Below, piece by piece: positions 36,841 to 45,155 of a stretch of DNA of 64,000 bases. The translations under genes were made by a program, and so were the position numbers. Within the stretch, counting starts at the first letter, position 1. Every line of letters begins with the position of its first letter. The notes under the pieces are model-generated. The model was given only the letters and a program-made list of their open reading frames with translations. It was not told the DNA's origin and ran no database searches. The stretch is from Exiguobacterium sibiricum 7-3 (GTDB taxonomy: Bacteria; Bacillota; Bacilli; Exiguobacteriales; Exiguobacteriaceae): positions 62,001 to 126,000 of the forward strand of contig NZ_KK211190.1 in NCBI RefSeq assembly GCF_000620865.1. Direction: 5' to 3'.

Positions 36841-37242
36841 TTACAAAAGGAGAGACGGTGTCTTGTTCAAAGCAGTCAATACTTCGGAAACTTGTATATC
36901 CTCTTTCATCTCAGCAAGAGGATGCCAGTCAATCCCGGATAGGACTTGTTGATCAAGTGGTCGTTCCGGATCGTGGCCGAGTAAAGGAATCGTTGCATCG
37001 ACACGTTTGACGAGGAAGCAGACTTCTTTTCCGGACGAATCGGTTTTCGTATACAACGGTCGGATGACACGGACTGTCAGACGAACTTCTTCCGCGACTT
37101 CCCGAACGACCGCCTGTTCGAACGTTTCATCGGTGTTGAGACCACCGCCGGGTAAGGTCCAAAAACTTTGGTTTTCCGTTATGATCCGGACCATTAAAAT
37201 CCGACCGTTCTCAATCAAAGCTGCACAGGCACGATGACGCAA
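36841..37242 (-). CDS. Nudix hydrolase
   Basis: 133 residues from the TTG at 37242, preferred because GAGGAGG lies 7 nt upstream; the longer frame adds 14 residues without a site. The Nudix box GGGLNTDETFEQAVVREVAEEV binds magnesium and pyrophosphate and is intact apart from the last glycine. Hydrolyses a nucleoside diphosphate derivative; which one cannot be read. Single gene, convergent to none. Confidence 0.85.
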   Translation of the reverse strand: MRHRACAALIENGRILMVRIITENQSFWTLPGGGLNTDETFEQAVVREVAEEVRLTVRVIRPLYTKTDSSGKEVCFLVKRVDATIPLLGHDPERPLDQQVLSGIDWHPLAEMKEDIQVSEVLTALNKTPSLLL

Positions 37243-37282
37243 ATGATTTCCTCCTCTGTTCGGACTGATACATCTAGTGTAC

Positions 37283-37317
37283 AAAAAAAGAGACCCGATC
37301 CGCTAGGACAGGTCTCT
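37283..37317 (-). terminator. terminator of the ABC-F gene
   Basis: GAGACC / GGTCTC stem, followed on the minus strand by seven Ts. Confidence 0.75.
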
Positions 37318-37328
37318 CGTTTCATTGC

Positions 37329-38954
37329 TTAGTTCGTCGCATACAACGTTGATAATTGTTGTTGAACAGACTCGTTGTTGAGGTATTCATCGTATGTCGT
37401 TTCTTTATCGACGATACCGTTTGGTGTCAATTCGATGATCCGGTTTGCAATCGTTTCGACGAACTGATGGTCATGCGAGCTGAACAGCATCGCACCTTTG
37501 TAAGCAATCAAACCATCGTTGAGTGCCGTGATTGATTCGAGATCCAAGTGGTTCGTCGGATCATCGAGGACAAGAACGTTCGAGCCGCTGAGCATCGCTT
37601 TTGATAACATACAACGGACTTTCTCTCCCCCTGATAAGACAGACGCTTTTTTCATGACTTCTTCACCGGAGAAGAGCATCCGACCGAGGAACCCACGAAG
37701 GAACGTGTCGCTCTCATCAGCTGGCGAATACTGGCGCAACCAATCGAGAATCGTTTTCTCCGAGCCTTCGAAGAAAGCAGAGTTGTCTTTTGGCAGATAT
37801 GATTGTGACGTCGTGACACCCCATTTGAATGTTCCGCTGTCTGCTTCCATCTCACCCATCAGAATTTTAAAGAGTGTCGTGATTGCAATATCATTTTGAC
37901 TGATGAAGACGGCTTTATCCGTTTTATTTAATGAGAAACGGACATTATCAAGGACTTTGACACCATCGATTGTTTTCGAAATTCCATCAACGATCAACAG
38001 ATCATTTCCGATTTCACGTTCCGGTGTGAAGCCGACGAACGGATAACGGCGTGAAGACGGACGGATGTCGTCGAGTGTGATTTTATCAAGCAGCTTTTTC
38101 CGTGACGTCGCTTGCTTCGCTTTGGAAGCGTTTGAGCTGAAACGGGCGATGAAGGCTTGAAGTTCTTTAATTTTTTCTTCTTTTTTCTTGTTTTGGTCGC
38201 CTGCCATACGTGAAGCAAGCTGACTTGATTCGTACCAGAAATCATAGTTTCCGATATACAGTTGGATTTTCCCGTAGTCGAGATCGGCCATATGCGTACA
38301 AACGTTGTTGAGGAAGTGACGGTCGTGGGAAATGACGATGACCGTATTTTCAAACCCGATCAAGAATTCTTCAAGCCATTTGACGGCTTTCAAGTCAAGA
38401 CCGTTGGTAGGCTCATCGAGTAACAGAATGTCTGGCTTACCAAACAATGCTTGAGCAAGCAGGACTTTGACTTTCTCTCCGCCCGTCAGTTCAGCCATTG
38501 TTTTCGTATGCAGATTTTCTTTGATACCAAGACCTTGTAAGAGCATCGCCGCTTCCGACTCTGCTTCCCATCCGTTCATTTCTGCGAACTCACCTTCGAG
38601 CTCAGCAGCACGCATGCCGTCTTCATCCGAGAAGTTTTCTTTCATATAGATAGCATCTTTTTCTTTCATGACTTCATAAAGACGTTTATGGCCCATCATG
38701 ACCGTTTCGATGACTTGGAACTCTTCATATTCATAATGGTTCTGGCGAAGGACACCAAGACGTTCGCCCGGCGTGATGATGACGTCTCCTTGTTGCGCTT
38801 CGATATCACCGGCAAGAATTTTAAGGAATGTGGATTTACCGGCACCGTTTGCACCGATGAGACCGTAGCAGTTGCCCGGTGTGAACTTGATGTTGACGTC
38901 TTCGAATAATTTACGGTCCGCAAAGCGGAGACCGACGTTTTGTACTGTAATCAT
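37329..38954 (-). CDS. ABC-F family ATPase, YkpA/YbiT-like
   Basis: Soluble protein of 541 residues with two ABC domains and no membrane segment: Walker A GANGAGKST and signature LTGGEK in the first, signature LSGGEK in the second, where Walker A is degenerate (SQNDIAIT). The linker (about residues 235-310) has the charged P-site tRNA interaction motif. ABC-F proteins act on stalled ribosomes in translation or antibiotic protection. The start at 38954 (MITVQNVGLRF) matches the family; an upstream ATG at 39035 adds 27 unlikely residues. Confidence 0.92.
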   Translation of the reverse strand: MITVQNVGLRFADRKLFEDVNIKFTPGNCYGLIGANGAGKSTFLKILAGDIEAQQGDVIITPGERLGVLRQNHYEYEEFQVIETVMMGHKRLYEVMKEKDAIYMKENFSDEDGMRAAELEGEFAEMNGWEAESEAAMLLQGLGIKENLHTKTMAELTGGEKVKVLLAQALFGKPDILLLDEPTNGLDLKAVKWLEEFLIGFENTVIVISHDRHFLNNVCTHMADLDYGKIQLYIGNYDFWYESSQLASRMAGDQNKKKEEKIKELQAFIARFSSNASKAKQATSRKKLLDKITLDDIRPSSRRYPFVGFTPEREIGNDLLIVDGISKTIDGVKVLDNVRFSLNKTDKAVFISQNDIAITTLFKILMGEMEADSGTFKWGVTTSQSYLPKDNSAFFEGSEKTILDWLRQYSPADESDTFLRGFLGRMLFSGEEVMKKASVLSGGEKVRCMLSKAMLSGSNVLVLDDPTNHLDLESITALNDGLIAYKGAMLFSSHDHQFVETIANRIIELTPNGIVDKETTYDEYLNNESVQQQLSTLYATN

Positions 38955-39154
38955 ATAGAGATGAACCCTCGTTTCTAGTGTGTGATGTGCTGTTACGAGT
39001 GTACCACAAAATGATACGTCTCGTTTCAAGGACAAAGTTCTTTACATCTTAGACCGGATTGCACAATTTAGCAACCGTGGTTTTAAACAGAATGAAACAT
39101 TTTCCAGTCTGAAGCGTAAGAGTAGTTAGAACATTCATGAAGGAGGAGGACGGC

Positions 39155-39259
39155 GTGGCAACACTTTTTACGTTATTATTTTTTGCACTGATCGTCTTGC
39201 TGGCCATTGAACTGTATAAGTATATCCAAGATAAAATTGATAAAGGAGACTCAAAATGA
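39155..39259 (+). CDS. 34-residue single-span membrane peptide upstream of the SPFH gene
   Basis: A GTG-started frame, too short for ordinary gene finding, with a perfect AGGAGGAGG 6 nt upstream. It encodes a hydrophobic helix (residues about 3-19, LFTLLFFALIVLLAI) followed by a charged tail ELYKYIQDKIDKGDSK. Its TGA overlaps the ATG of the SPFH gene (ATGA at 39256), so the pair is translationally coupled. The strong site, typical membrane helix and stop-start overlap are good evidence that it is real. Function unknown; it may assemble with the SPFH protein. Confidence 0.8.
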   Translation: MATLFTLLFFALIVLLAIELYKYIQDKIDKGDSK

Positions 39260-40128
39260 GAGAAATCAAACCGAAAAAACGTATCAGGCCGTCGATGATC
39301 ATCGCCGGTGTGATTGTCGTAGCACTTCTTGCGATGACGCCATTCATCGTCGAACAAATCGAACCCGGACAGGTCGGGGTCGTCTATAAACCGTCAAGCG
39401 GTGTCCAGGACGAGACCCTGTCGCAAGGCTGGCATATCGTTTCGCCGATCACACGCGTCACCGAATATCCGATCCGGACACAGACGAAATCGCTCGACAA
39501 TATGACACTGGCAACAAAAGACGGGAAAAACATCGTCGTCGACTTTACGTACAGTTTTTCGGTATCACCCGATCAGGTGACGGAAGTCTTTAATAAGTTT
39601 GGTCCGATTGAAATTGATGAGATTGCAGCGGGTTACTTAAAACAACGTCTCTATGACGCATCACGCGAACAGATTTCAAAAGTCACCGTCCTTGAGTTAT
39701 TCGGGGAGCAGTCCGGAAACGTCTCAACGAGCATTCAGACGCAGTTTGCTGAAGATGTCAAAAAGATTGGATTTATCATCGAGGACGTCGCACTCGGTGC
39801 ACCGAAACCGGATGCTAAAACACAGGAAGCGATTGATGCGCGGGTGAAAGCTTCACAAGAACTCGATAAAAAGAAGACGGATCTTGCGATTGCGAAAGCG
39901 GAAGCAGAACGGCTACGGGTAGAAGCGAAAGGTGCAGCAGATGCCCGATTGATTGAAGCACAAGGACTTGCGAAGGCCCAAAAAGAACTACAAAAAACAT
40001 TGACGGAAGAGATGATTCAGTACGAAGCCGTTAAGAAGTGGGACGGGAAATCACCACTCGTCAGCGGATCTGGTAGCATGGTCCAATTGCCGATTCCAGA
40101 TCAACAAACCACAACAGAAGAAAAGTAA
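39256..40128 (+). CDS. SPFH/prohibitin-like membrane protein
   Basis: 290 residues. One N-terminal membrane helix (about residues 13-33), the SPFH (band 7) domain to about residue 200 beginning EPGQVGVVYKP, then an Ala/Glu/Lys-rich coiled coil (about 200-250) and a short tail. This is the prohibitin/HflC-type organisation, forming ring or cage scaffolds in membranes, often with proteases or lipids. GGAG lies 5-6 nt before the ATG. Translationally coupled to the preceding small membrane peptide. Confidence 0.9.
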   Translation: MREIKPKKRIRPSMIIAGVIVVALLAMTPFIVEQIEPGQVGVVYKPSSGVQDETLSQGWHIVSPITRVTEYPIRTQTKSLDNMTLATKDGKNIVVDFTYSFSVSPDQVTEVFNKFGPIEIDEIAAGYLKQRLYDASREQISKVTVLELFGEQSGNVSTSIQTQFAEDVKKIGFIIEDVALGAPKPDAKTQEAIDARVKASQELDKKKTDLAIAKAEAERLRVEAKGAADARLIEAQGLAKAQKELQKTLTEEMIQYEAVKKWDGKSPLVSGSGSMVQLPIPDQQTTTEEK

Positions 40129-40136
40129 TAAGTGGG

Positions 40137-40167
40137 TACGTCTTTCAATCGAAAGGCGTATTTTTTT
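40137..40167 (+). terminator. terminator after the SPFH gene
   Basis: TACGTCTTTC / GAAAGGCGTA stem (G-U) with 4-nt loop, then seven Ts. Confidence 0.88.
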
Positions 40168-40303
40168 GCAGGAAATTTATTTAGGGAACTGTAATTCTAA
40201 AAAAGTAAAATAAAGTAAAAAGTTAAGTGAAGACGCGTAAAATCATATTTCAAGAAAAAAAAATCTGTAAAGCACCTTTTTAAAATGCCCATTAATTGGT
40301 TTA

Positions 40304-40377
40304 TTTACTTTTTCAAAGGATATTATTGATAATATGAGTAGGTCTAATGAAATAGGTCAATGGGAGGGAAAAAGATG
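40304..40377 (+). promoter_or_regulatory. orphaned promoter, ribosome binding site and start codon of the broken surface-protein gene
   Basis: -35-like TTTACT (40304-40309), 18-bp spacer, -10 GATAAT (40328-40333), then GGGAGGG (40362-40368) and ATG at 40375. The frame ends after three codons (stop at 40384-40386) where the hairpin-rich element begins. The rest of 40168-40370 is AT-rich with no gene seen. Confidence 0.5.
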
Positions 40378-40384
40378 CATGTTT

Positions 40385-40785
40385 GAACTACCTCCACCTA
40401 CGCTTCGCTAAGAGGTGGAGGATTCCTGAGTTATTCAACCTAGCGGTCAAAAATTTATCAGGCTAACCCCGTCGTCCCGACGGTTGAACGTTGATATGGT
40501 CCGTTTCTTTTATGCGGATGCCTACTCTGCTTGGTTTTCGCTACTTCGGTCATCCGCAAGGTGAACGTTGAAGATTTTACGTGACAGACGAACTTCCTGT
40601 CACAACCCTATATCTTCAGTTTTCAAAGAACATGACTCTTTTTTTATTCCTGATTTTAATTGTTTTCAAACCAAGAGTGTCGGACAATTGACGTGTCGCA
40701 AGACACGCCTTGCCCGAAGACGATTCATCTCCTACTTGCACTAGGGCTTCGCCCTGAACGTTTAGAAGTGGGAGTATTCTCGTCT
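40385..40785 (+). mobile_element. hairpin-rich non-coding insertion, probable non-autonomous IS200/IS605-type element
   Basis: About 400 bp with no coding frame of its own but many perfect hairpins: CCTCCACCT/AGGTGGAGG (40391-40421), CCGTCG/CGACGG (40469-40483), TGCGGATG/CATCCGCA (40513-40558), GTGACAG/CTGTCAC (40581-40603), CGTGTC-GCAA-GACACG (near 40692-40707) and AGGGC/GCCCT (40743-40755) enclosed by CTCCTACTT/AAGTGGGAG. The two ends share GTGGAGGATTC and GTGGGAGTATTC. Terminal hairpins without inverted repeats recall IS200/IS605 ends or HEARO/omega-like RNA; tnpA and tnpB are absent. Confidence 0.55.
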
Positions 40786-41124
40786 AATTTTGATGAAAAA
40801 ATGATCATTCGAAAAAAGATGAACGCTCAATTCGCCCCGACGATCTATATGACGATTCCGCTCGCGTCAACGGGAATCCTGACACCGGGAACGTATCAAC
40901 TGGATGTCAAACTGACCGGCGACACACAGGAATGGTCGTTTGAGGATGATTTTACAATCAGTGAAAATCAGGTAAAGGAAATGAAGAAAACCGTTCCAGA
41001 CGTTGAAGAACATCCGAACTCCTTTTTGGGAGAAAACTCCAAAGCATTGATGATTGGTTCTTTTCTGATTATCATTCTTTTGCTTGGCTATATTTATCGT
41101 TTAAAACGAAGCGTATCTTCATGA
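40786..41124 (+). pseudogene. C-terminal remnant of a DUF916/DUF3324 WxL-associated surface protein
   Basis: About 110 residues remain. LTPGTYQLDVKLTGDTQEWSFEDDFTI is like the DUF3324 domain, and the end is a membrane helix (residues ALMIGSFLIIILLLGYIY) with a basic tail RLKR, as in cell-surface partners of WxL proteins. The N-terminal DUF916 half is missing and replaced by the hairpin-rich element, although an orphaned promoter and start codon lie upstream at 40304-40377. The open frame from 40660 runs through the element and is not a natural start. Likely non-functional. Confidence 0.7.
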
Positions 41125-41125
41125 C

Positions 41126-41165
41126 AAACAAACTGTCCTACTGAATCAGCAGGACAGTTTGTTTA
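41126..41165. terminator. bidirectional terminator
   Basis: AAACAAACTGTCCT / AGGACAGTTTGTTT stem with 11-nt loop between the truncated surface gene and pepT. Confidence 0.85.
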
Positions 41166-41168
41166 TGT

Positions 41169-42407
41169 TCAGATTTCTTTTTCTTTCGCAAAGCGTTCCG
41201 CAATTGCCACAACAACTTCCGTTGCTTTCACCATATTGTCGACGGAAATGAATTCAAACTTTCCGTGGTAATTTTCGCCACCTGTAAAGATGTTTGGTGT
41301 CGGAAGTCCCATGTACGACAGTTGCGAACCGTCCGTCCCGCCACGAATCGGTTTGATAATAGGGGTGATACCACGTGACTCCATCGCCGCATGCGCGATA
41401 TCAACGATTTCCATATGTGGCTCGATTTTCTCACGCATGTTGTAATATTGATCATTTAGTTTGATTTCGACACTGCCTGCCCCGTATTTCTTGTTCCATT
41501 CTTCGACCAAAGCCGTCAGGAAGTGTTTCCGGGCTTCGAACTTAGTCCGGTCAAAATCACGGATGATGTACTGGACCGTCGTTTTTTCGACCGAACCTTC
41601 AAACGAAATCAAATGGTAGAATCCTTCGAAACCGTCTGTAAATTCAGGTGCTTCATCACCCGGTAACCGGTTCTGGAAAGCCATCGCATGTTTTTGCGAG
41701 TTGACCATCTTGTCTTTCGCCGTCCCTGGGTGGACGTTTGTTCCGTGGAAGACGATTTCTGCAGCAGCTGCGTTGAAACTTTCATATTCAAGTTCACCGA
41801 GCGGACCGCCGTCAACCGTATAAGCGAATTTCGCATCAAAAGCAGCGACGTCAAAATGATGCGGACCACGTCCGATTTCTTCATCAGGTGTGAAGGCGAC
41901 ACGAATCCGGCCATGTTTGATTTCAGGGTGCGTGAGGAGATGATGCATCGCGGTCATGATTTCGGCGATTCCGGCCTTATTGTCTGCGCCGAGCAATGTC
42001 GTGCCATCTGTTGTCATCAACGTATGCCCGACGTAGTTTTTAAGTGCAGGAAAATCCTTTGGTGACAGGATGACAGGAATCGTTGGGTTAAGCACCAGGT
42101 CTTCTCCATCATATCCTTCGACGATTTGCGGATTGACGTTTGTCCCTGTAAAATCAGTCGCCGTATCCAAGTGTGCTAAAAATCCGATTGTCGGAATGTC
42201 CGCATCGGTATTAGCAGGAAGAGTCGCCATGACATATCCGTTTGCATCGACGGTCACATCACTCATGCCAATTTCCTTCAGTTCGTCAACAAGGAGACGG
42301 GCGAGCGTCCATTGTCCGTCTGTTGTCGGAACGGTCGTACTTGCGTAGTCAGACTGTGTATCGATCTTCGCATATGTAGTCAAACGACGAATCAAATCAT
42401 GTTTCAA
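41169..42407 (-). CDS. pepT: peptidase T (tripeptide aminopeptidase)
   Basis: Zinc M20B aminopeptidase of 412 residues removing the N-terminal residue from tripeptides in the cytosol. Metal ligand motifs [30 protein letters not shown], and [12 protein letters not shown] are all present, with [12 protein letters not shown] near the C-terminus. The start is TTG at 42407 (AAAGGA about 10 nt upstream); no ATG is in the right place. Single gene facing a shared terminator. Confidence 0.95.
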   Translation of the reverse strand: MKHDLIRRLTTYAKIDTQSDYASTTVPTTDGQWTLARLLVDELKEIGMSDVTVDANGYVMATLPANTDADIPTIGFLAHLDTATDFTGTNVNPQIVEGYDGEDLVLNPTIPVILSPKDFPALKNYVGHTLMTTDGTTLLGADNKAGIAEIMTAMHHLLTHPEIKHGRIRVAFTPDEEIGRGPHHFDVAAFDAKFAYTVDGGPLGELEYESFNAAAAEIVFHGTNVHPGTAKDKMVNSQKHAMAFQNRLPGDEAPEFTDGFEGFYHLISFEGSVEKTTVQYIIRDFDRTKFEARKHFLTALVEEWNKKYGAGSVEIKLNDQYYNMREKIEPHMEIVDIAHAAMESRGITPIIKPIRGGTDGSQLSYMGLPTPNIFTGGENYHGKFEFISVDNMVKATEVVVAIAERFAKEKEI

Positions 42408-42514
42408 AGAAAAAACGTCCTTTCTGAGTTAAGGTAGCTTCATCATAGCATGAAGTAGGAATGTTAGAGTATTCTGAAACAAGATAAGCTGATTTGAAAA
42501 AAGGGGGATTTTTT

Positions 42515-43498
42515 ATGAAAGCATATGTCGTGGAACAGTACGGAAAAGACGCTACGTTAACAGAAAAAGACGTCACACTCGAACAAACAGGAAATTATGA
42601 TTTAAAAATTAAAGTGGAAGGGACGAGCTTGAATCCACTGGACACCAAAATGTTTTTTGGTCATGTGGCGGCAGCTCCTGCAACTGGAATTCTCCAGGGA
42701 GATGTTACGGGGAAAATCATTGAAATCGGAGAGAGTGTGACGTCTTTTTCTATCGGCGATCACGTCATCGCATTTGGCGGCGGACTCGGTAACCGGTCCG
42801 GGGCACTGGCGGAGCAGATGTTGGTTCCTGAAAAGATGGCCGTACTCAGACCGGAGAATTTGGATATTGCAACAGCAGGTTGTCTGCCGGTCATCAGTCT
42901 GACAGCGATGGAAGTGTTGAAGGAACGGGCAGCTGTTCATCCGGGGATGCGCTTATATGTAGCAGGTGGAACGGGTGGAGTCGGACACCTTGTCGGACAA
43001 CTGGCTAAACATTATGGATGTGATGTGACAGCGAGTGCTTCAAATGATCATAAAGCAATGTGGTTAGAACAACACGGTATTCGTCCGCACCGGTACCAGG
43101 ATGAATCAGCCGAACAGTTATTAGCGCGTCTCGGTCATGATGGATTCGATGTCATCGTTGATACCGTCGGCGGAGATCATTTGCAAGAGTCTTTCATCCT
43201 TGCGAAGGAGCGCGGAAAAATCATTTCCATCGCCACCCGAACGACACAGGATTTGACGATGATGCACAGTAAGGCATTGACGCTCGAAGCCGTCTTCGTT
43301 GCCCTTCCATTGTTGAAAGGGAAAGAGCAGGAGATGTTACGTCAACAAGCGCATTTGGCAGAAGTGGCACGACTCGTCGCGGATGGAGTCGTCGATCTCG
43401 TCATCGAAGAGCAGGTGCCGCGTCAGCTTGATGCATTGAATGCAGCCTACCAAATCTTTGATCAGCAATCACATTTTGGAAAAGTAAGCATCATTTGA
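42515..43498 (+). CDS. zinc-type alcohol dehydrogenase-like / quinone oxidoreductase
   Basis: MDR superfamily protein of 327 residues. The GroES-like N-terminal half has TSLNPLDTKMFFG, and the Rossmann half has VAGGTGGVGHLVGQLAKHYG and IVDTVGG. The zinc-binding cysteines of alcohol dehydrogenases are absent, pointing to NADPH:quinone reductase activity. AAGGGGG precedes the ATG at 42515, better than an upstream TTG at 42494. Substrate unknown. Confidence 0.86.
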   Translation: MKAYVVEQYGKDATLTEKDVTLEQTGNYDLKIKVEGTSLNPLDTKMFFGHVAAAPATGILQGDVTGKIIEIGESVTSFSIGDHVIAFGGGLGNRSGALAEQMLVPEKMAVLRPENLDIATAGCLPVISLTAMEVLKERAAVHPGMRLYVAGGTGGVGHLVGQLAKHYGCDVTASASNDHKAMWLEQHGIRPHRYQDESAEQLLARLGHDGFDVIVDTVGGDHLQESFILAKERGKIISIATRTTQDLTMMHSKALTLEAVFVALPLLKGKEQEMLRQQAHLAEVARLVADGVVDLVIEEQVPRQLDALNAAYQIFDQQSHFGKVSII

Positions 43499-43561
43499 GG
43501 TGAAAGCTCATTTTCCTAAGAATAATGATTCGCTATTCATTTTACTTTTCCTTTTAATCCC

Positions 43562-43596
43562 AAAAAAATTCTGCTGATGAAAAAATCATCAGCAGA
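43562..43596 (-). terminator. terminator of the RlmI-like gene
   Basis: CTGCTGATGA / TCATCAGCAG perfect stem, followed on the minus strand by seven Ts. Confidence 0.88.
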
Positions 43597-43612
43597 TTCG
43601 TGAATTATTTGT

Positions 43613-44800
43613 TTATTTACGACGGATTAATACGGATTTTGAAGCCGTTTCTTTTAAAGAAGCATGTTCCGGGAAGTCTTCTAAAGGAGTACTTTCCCAA
43701 ACGATTTCGTACGTTTGACGTAATTTTTTAAATGCTTGATCGACCATCTTCATAAAGCGGACCTGGTCAAACAAAGGACAGTCTGTCGTAATCAGCAATA
43801 AACCGCCACGATGCGTCATGTGGATGGTTTGTTGAATCAAAGCGGGTAAGTCGACTTCCGCCCGGAAATGGCGTGCCTGTGTTTTGACAAGAGTCGGCGG
43901 ATGAACGATGACGAAATCAAAGCGTGTTTTTTTGTCGGCTTGATCGATATAGTCAAACGCGTCCTGGACAAGAATCGTCTGTGTCGTTGAATCGAATTGA
44001 TGCAGTTCCAACTGCTCAATTGTTTTATTACGGCTTCGTGTCGAGAAATCGACGCTTGTCGTCTCGACTGCACCACCAAGTAAGGCAGCTGCCGTTAACG
44101 TGCCTGTGTCAGAAAACAGATTCAAGACACGTCGATCTGAAGCATGTTGTTTGACGACGGAACGGAGTTCACGCTGATGGATATCAAGCCCGGTGCGCAT
44201 ACCGGCATCGAGATGGTACAACAGGGGGATGCCGTTTTCTTGCAAGACTTCTGGGAAATCACCGCGTTCACCAGCTAAGAAATCGTCACCTTTGACCGGT
44301 TGTCCATCGATCTGGAAAGTCCGTTTTTCATAAATGCTCTTAAAGTGGATAAGTGATTCGAGCGCTGATACGATATCGGCTTTAAAAGAGTAGATGCCTT
44401 CGTTTTCAAACGTAATCAGATAATGGTGATCAAAACAATCGATGGTCAATCCGCCGATGCCGTCTCCTGAACCGTTAAAGACCCGGAACGTATCAATCAA
44501 ATCATTCTCAAAAAAATCATTTCGACGATCGAGGGCAACCTCGATTTTTTCTTTGAAGAAAGTTTCGTCGATGTCTTGCAGTTCATCAGTCGACAGTAAC
44601 CAACCAATCCCTTTTTCCTGCTTGCCAAAATAACCCGTTGCAAGGTATTCTTTATCTTCTGTCATCAGCCGGAGTAAGGCACCAGCTTCTTTGAGATGAC
44701 TGGTTTTTTGAAACAATTCTTTGTACAAAAACGGTTGTCCGTCTTTGATTTGTTCGATGGCTGTCGTTTTGACGACAACCGGATAAATTTCACGTGGCAC
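43613..44800 (-). CDS. class I SAM-dependent rRNA methyltransferase, RlmI-like
   Basis: 395 residues: N-terminal PUA-type RNA-binding domain (about 1-70), an EEHEH-like linker domain, and a C-terminal Rossmann methyltransferase with VLNLFSDTGTLTAAALLGGA (motif I) and VIVHPPTLVKT, where HPP stands for the usual DPP of motif IV. By family it modifies a cytosine of 23S rRNA (m5C1962 in E. coli). GTG start with GAGGA upstream. Its promoter region contains four perfect DnaA boxes (44821-44920). Confidence 0.85.
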   Translation of the reverse strand: MPREIYPVVVKTTAIEQIKDGQPFLYKELFQKTSHLKEAGALLRLMTEDKEYLATGYFGKQEKGIGWLLSTDELQDIDETFFKEKIEVALDRRNDFFENDLIDTFRVFNGSGDGIGGLTIDCFDHHYLITFENEGIYSFKADIVSALESLIHFKSIYEKRTFQIDGQPVKGDDFLAGERGDFPEVLQENGIPLLYHLDAGMRTGLDIHQRELRSVVKQHASDRRVLNLFSDTGTLTAAALLGGAVETTSVDFSTRSRNKTIEQLELHQFDSTTQTILVQDAFDYIDQADKKTRFDFVIVHPPTLVKTQARHFRAEVDLPALIQQTIHMTHRGGLLLITTDCPLFDQVRFMKMVDQAFKKLRQTYEIVWESTPLEDFPEHASLKETASKSVLIRRK

Positions 44801-44820
44801 ACGAGTTCCTCATTTCTGGT

Positions 44821-44920
44821 TGTGGATAAGTAGTAAAAGTATAGCATATGGAAAGTTATCCACATGTGGATAATTTTAATTAAATCAGATTAAGCAAAAT
44901 AGTTGTTCGTGTGTGGATAA
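44821..44920. promoter_or_regulatory. cluster of four consensus DnaA boxes
   Basis: TGTGGATAA at 44821-44829, TTATCCACA at 44856-44864, TGTGGATAA at 44865-44873, and TGTGGATAA at 44912-44920. All four are perfect 9-mers; the middle two abut head to head, forming an 18-bp palindrome. No oriC genes (dnaA, dnaN) are nearby, so this looks like a non-origin DnaA-box cluster or a DnaA-controlled promoter. Confidence 0.85.
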
Positions 44921-44942
44921 CTTTTGATAAATGAAAGACACG

Positions 44943-45099
44943 AAAAAGAATCACATCTTCTTCCTGCGCTTTCCTCAGGCGAGACACAAGCCAGAACTCT
45001 CTATTCAATGGAATCGAGAGTCGGGTCTTGTCTGTCTCTGACATCGCAGAATCCTGCGCTTTTTCCTGTAGGAGTCGCATGAGAGAAGTGATTCTTTTT
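44943..45099. repeat. structured intergenic repeat, copy B
   Basis: 157-nt imperfect palindrome. Terminal arms AAAAAGAATCAC (44943-44954) and GTGATTCTTTTT (45088-45099) are perfectly complementary; the inner hairpin near 44994-45023 pairs AACTCTCTATTC with GAATCGAGAGT. Shares TTTCCTCAGGCGAGACACAA and TGCGCTTTTTCCTGTAGGAG with copy A at 9699-9847. The gene-free interval 44801-45155 otherwise holds the DnaA boxes. Confidence 0.75.
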
Positions 45100-45155
45100 C
45101 ATGAGTCATCGTGCATAGTAGCAATATGTGATTGATTAAAGAGAGGATGAATATA

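Noticed and set aside
40660-40785. N-terminal part of the long open frame before the DUF3324 remnant
   Set aside because: The residues come from translating the hairpin-rich element; no ribosome binding site precedes 40660, so this is not a genuine gene start.
40385-40785. Group I or group II intron
   Set aside because: There is a GNRA-capped hairpin, but no domain V-like sequence, no GTGYG 5' end and no intron-encoded protein were found; an IS200/IS605-type derivative fits better.
44821-44920. Chromosome origin oriC
   Set aside because: Four DnaA boxes are present, but no dnaA, dnaN, recF or gyrase genes and no evident AT-rich unwinding trios lie nearby; a non-origin cluster is more likely.
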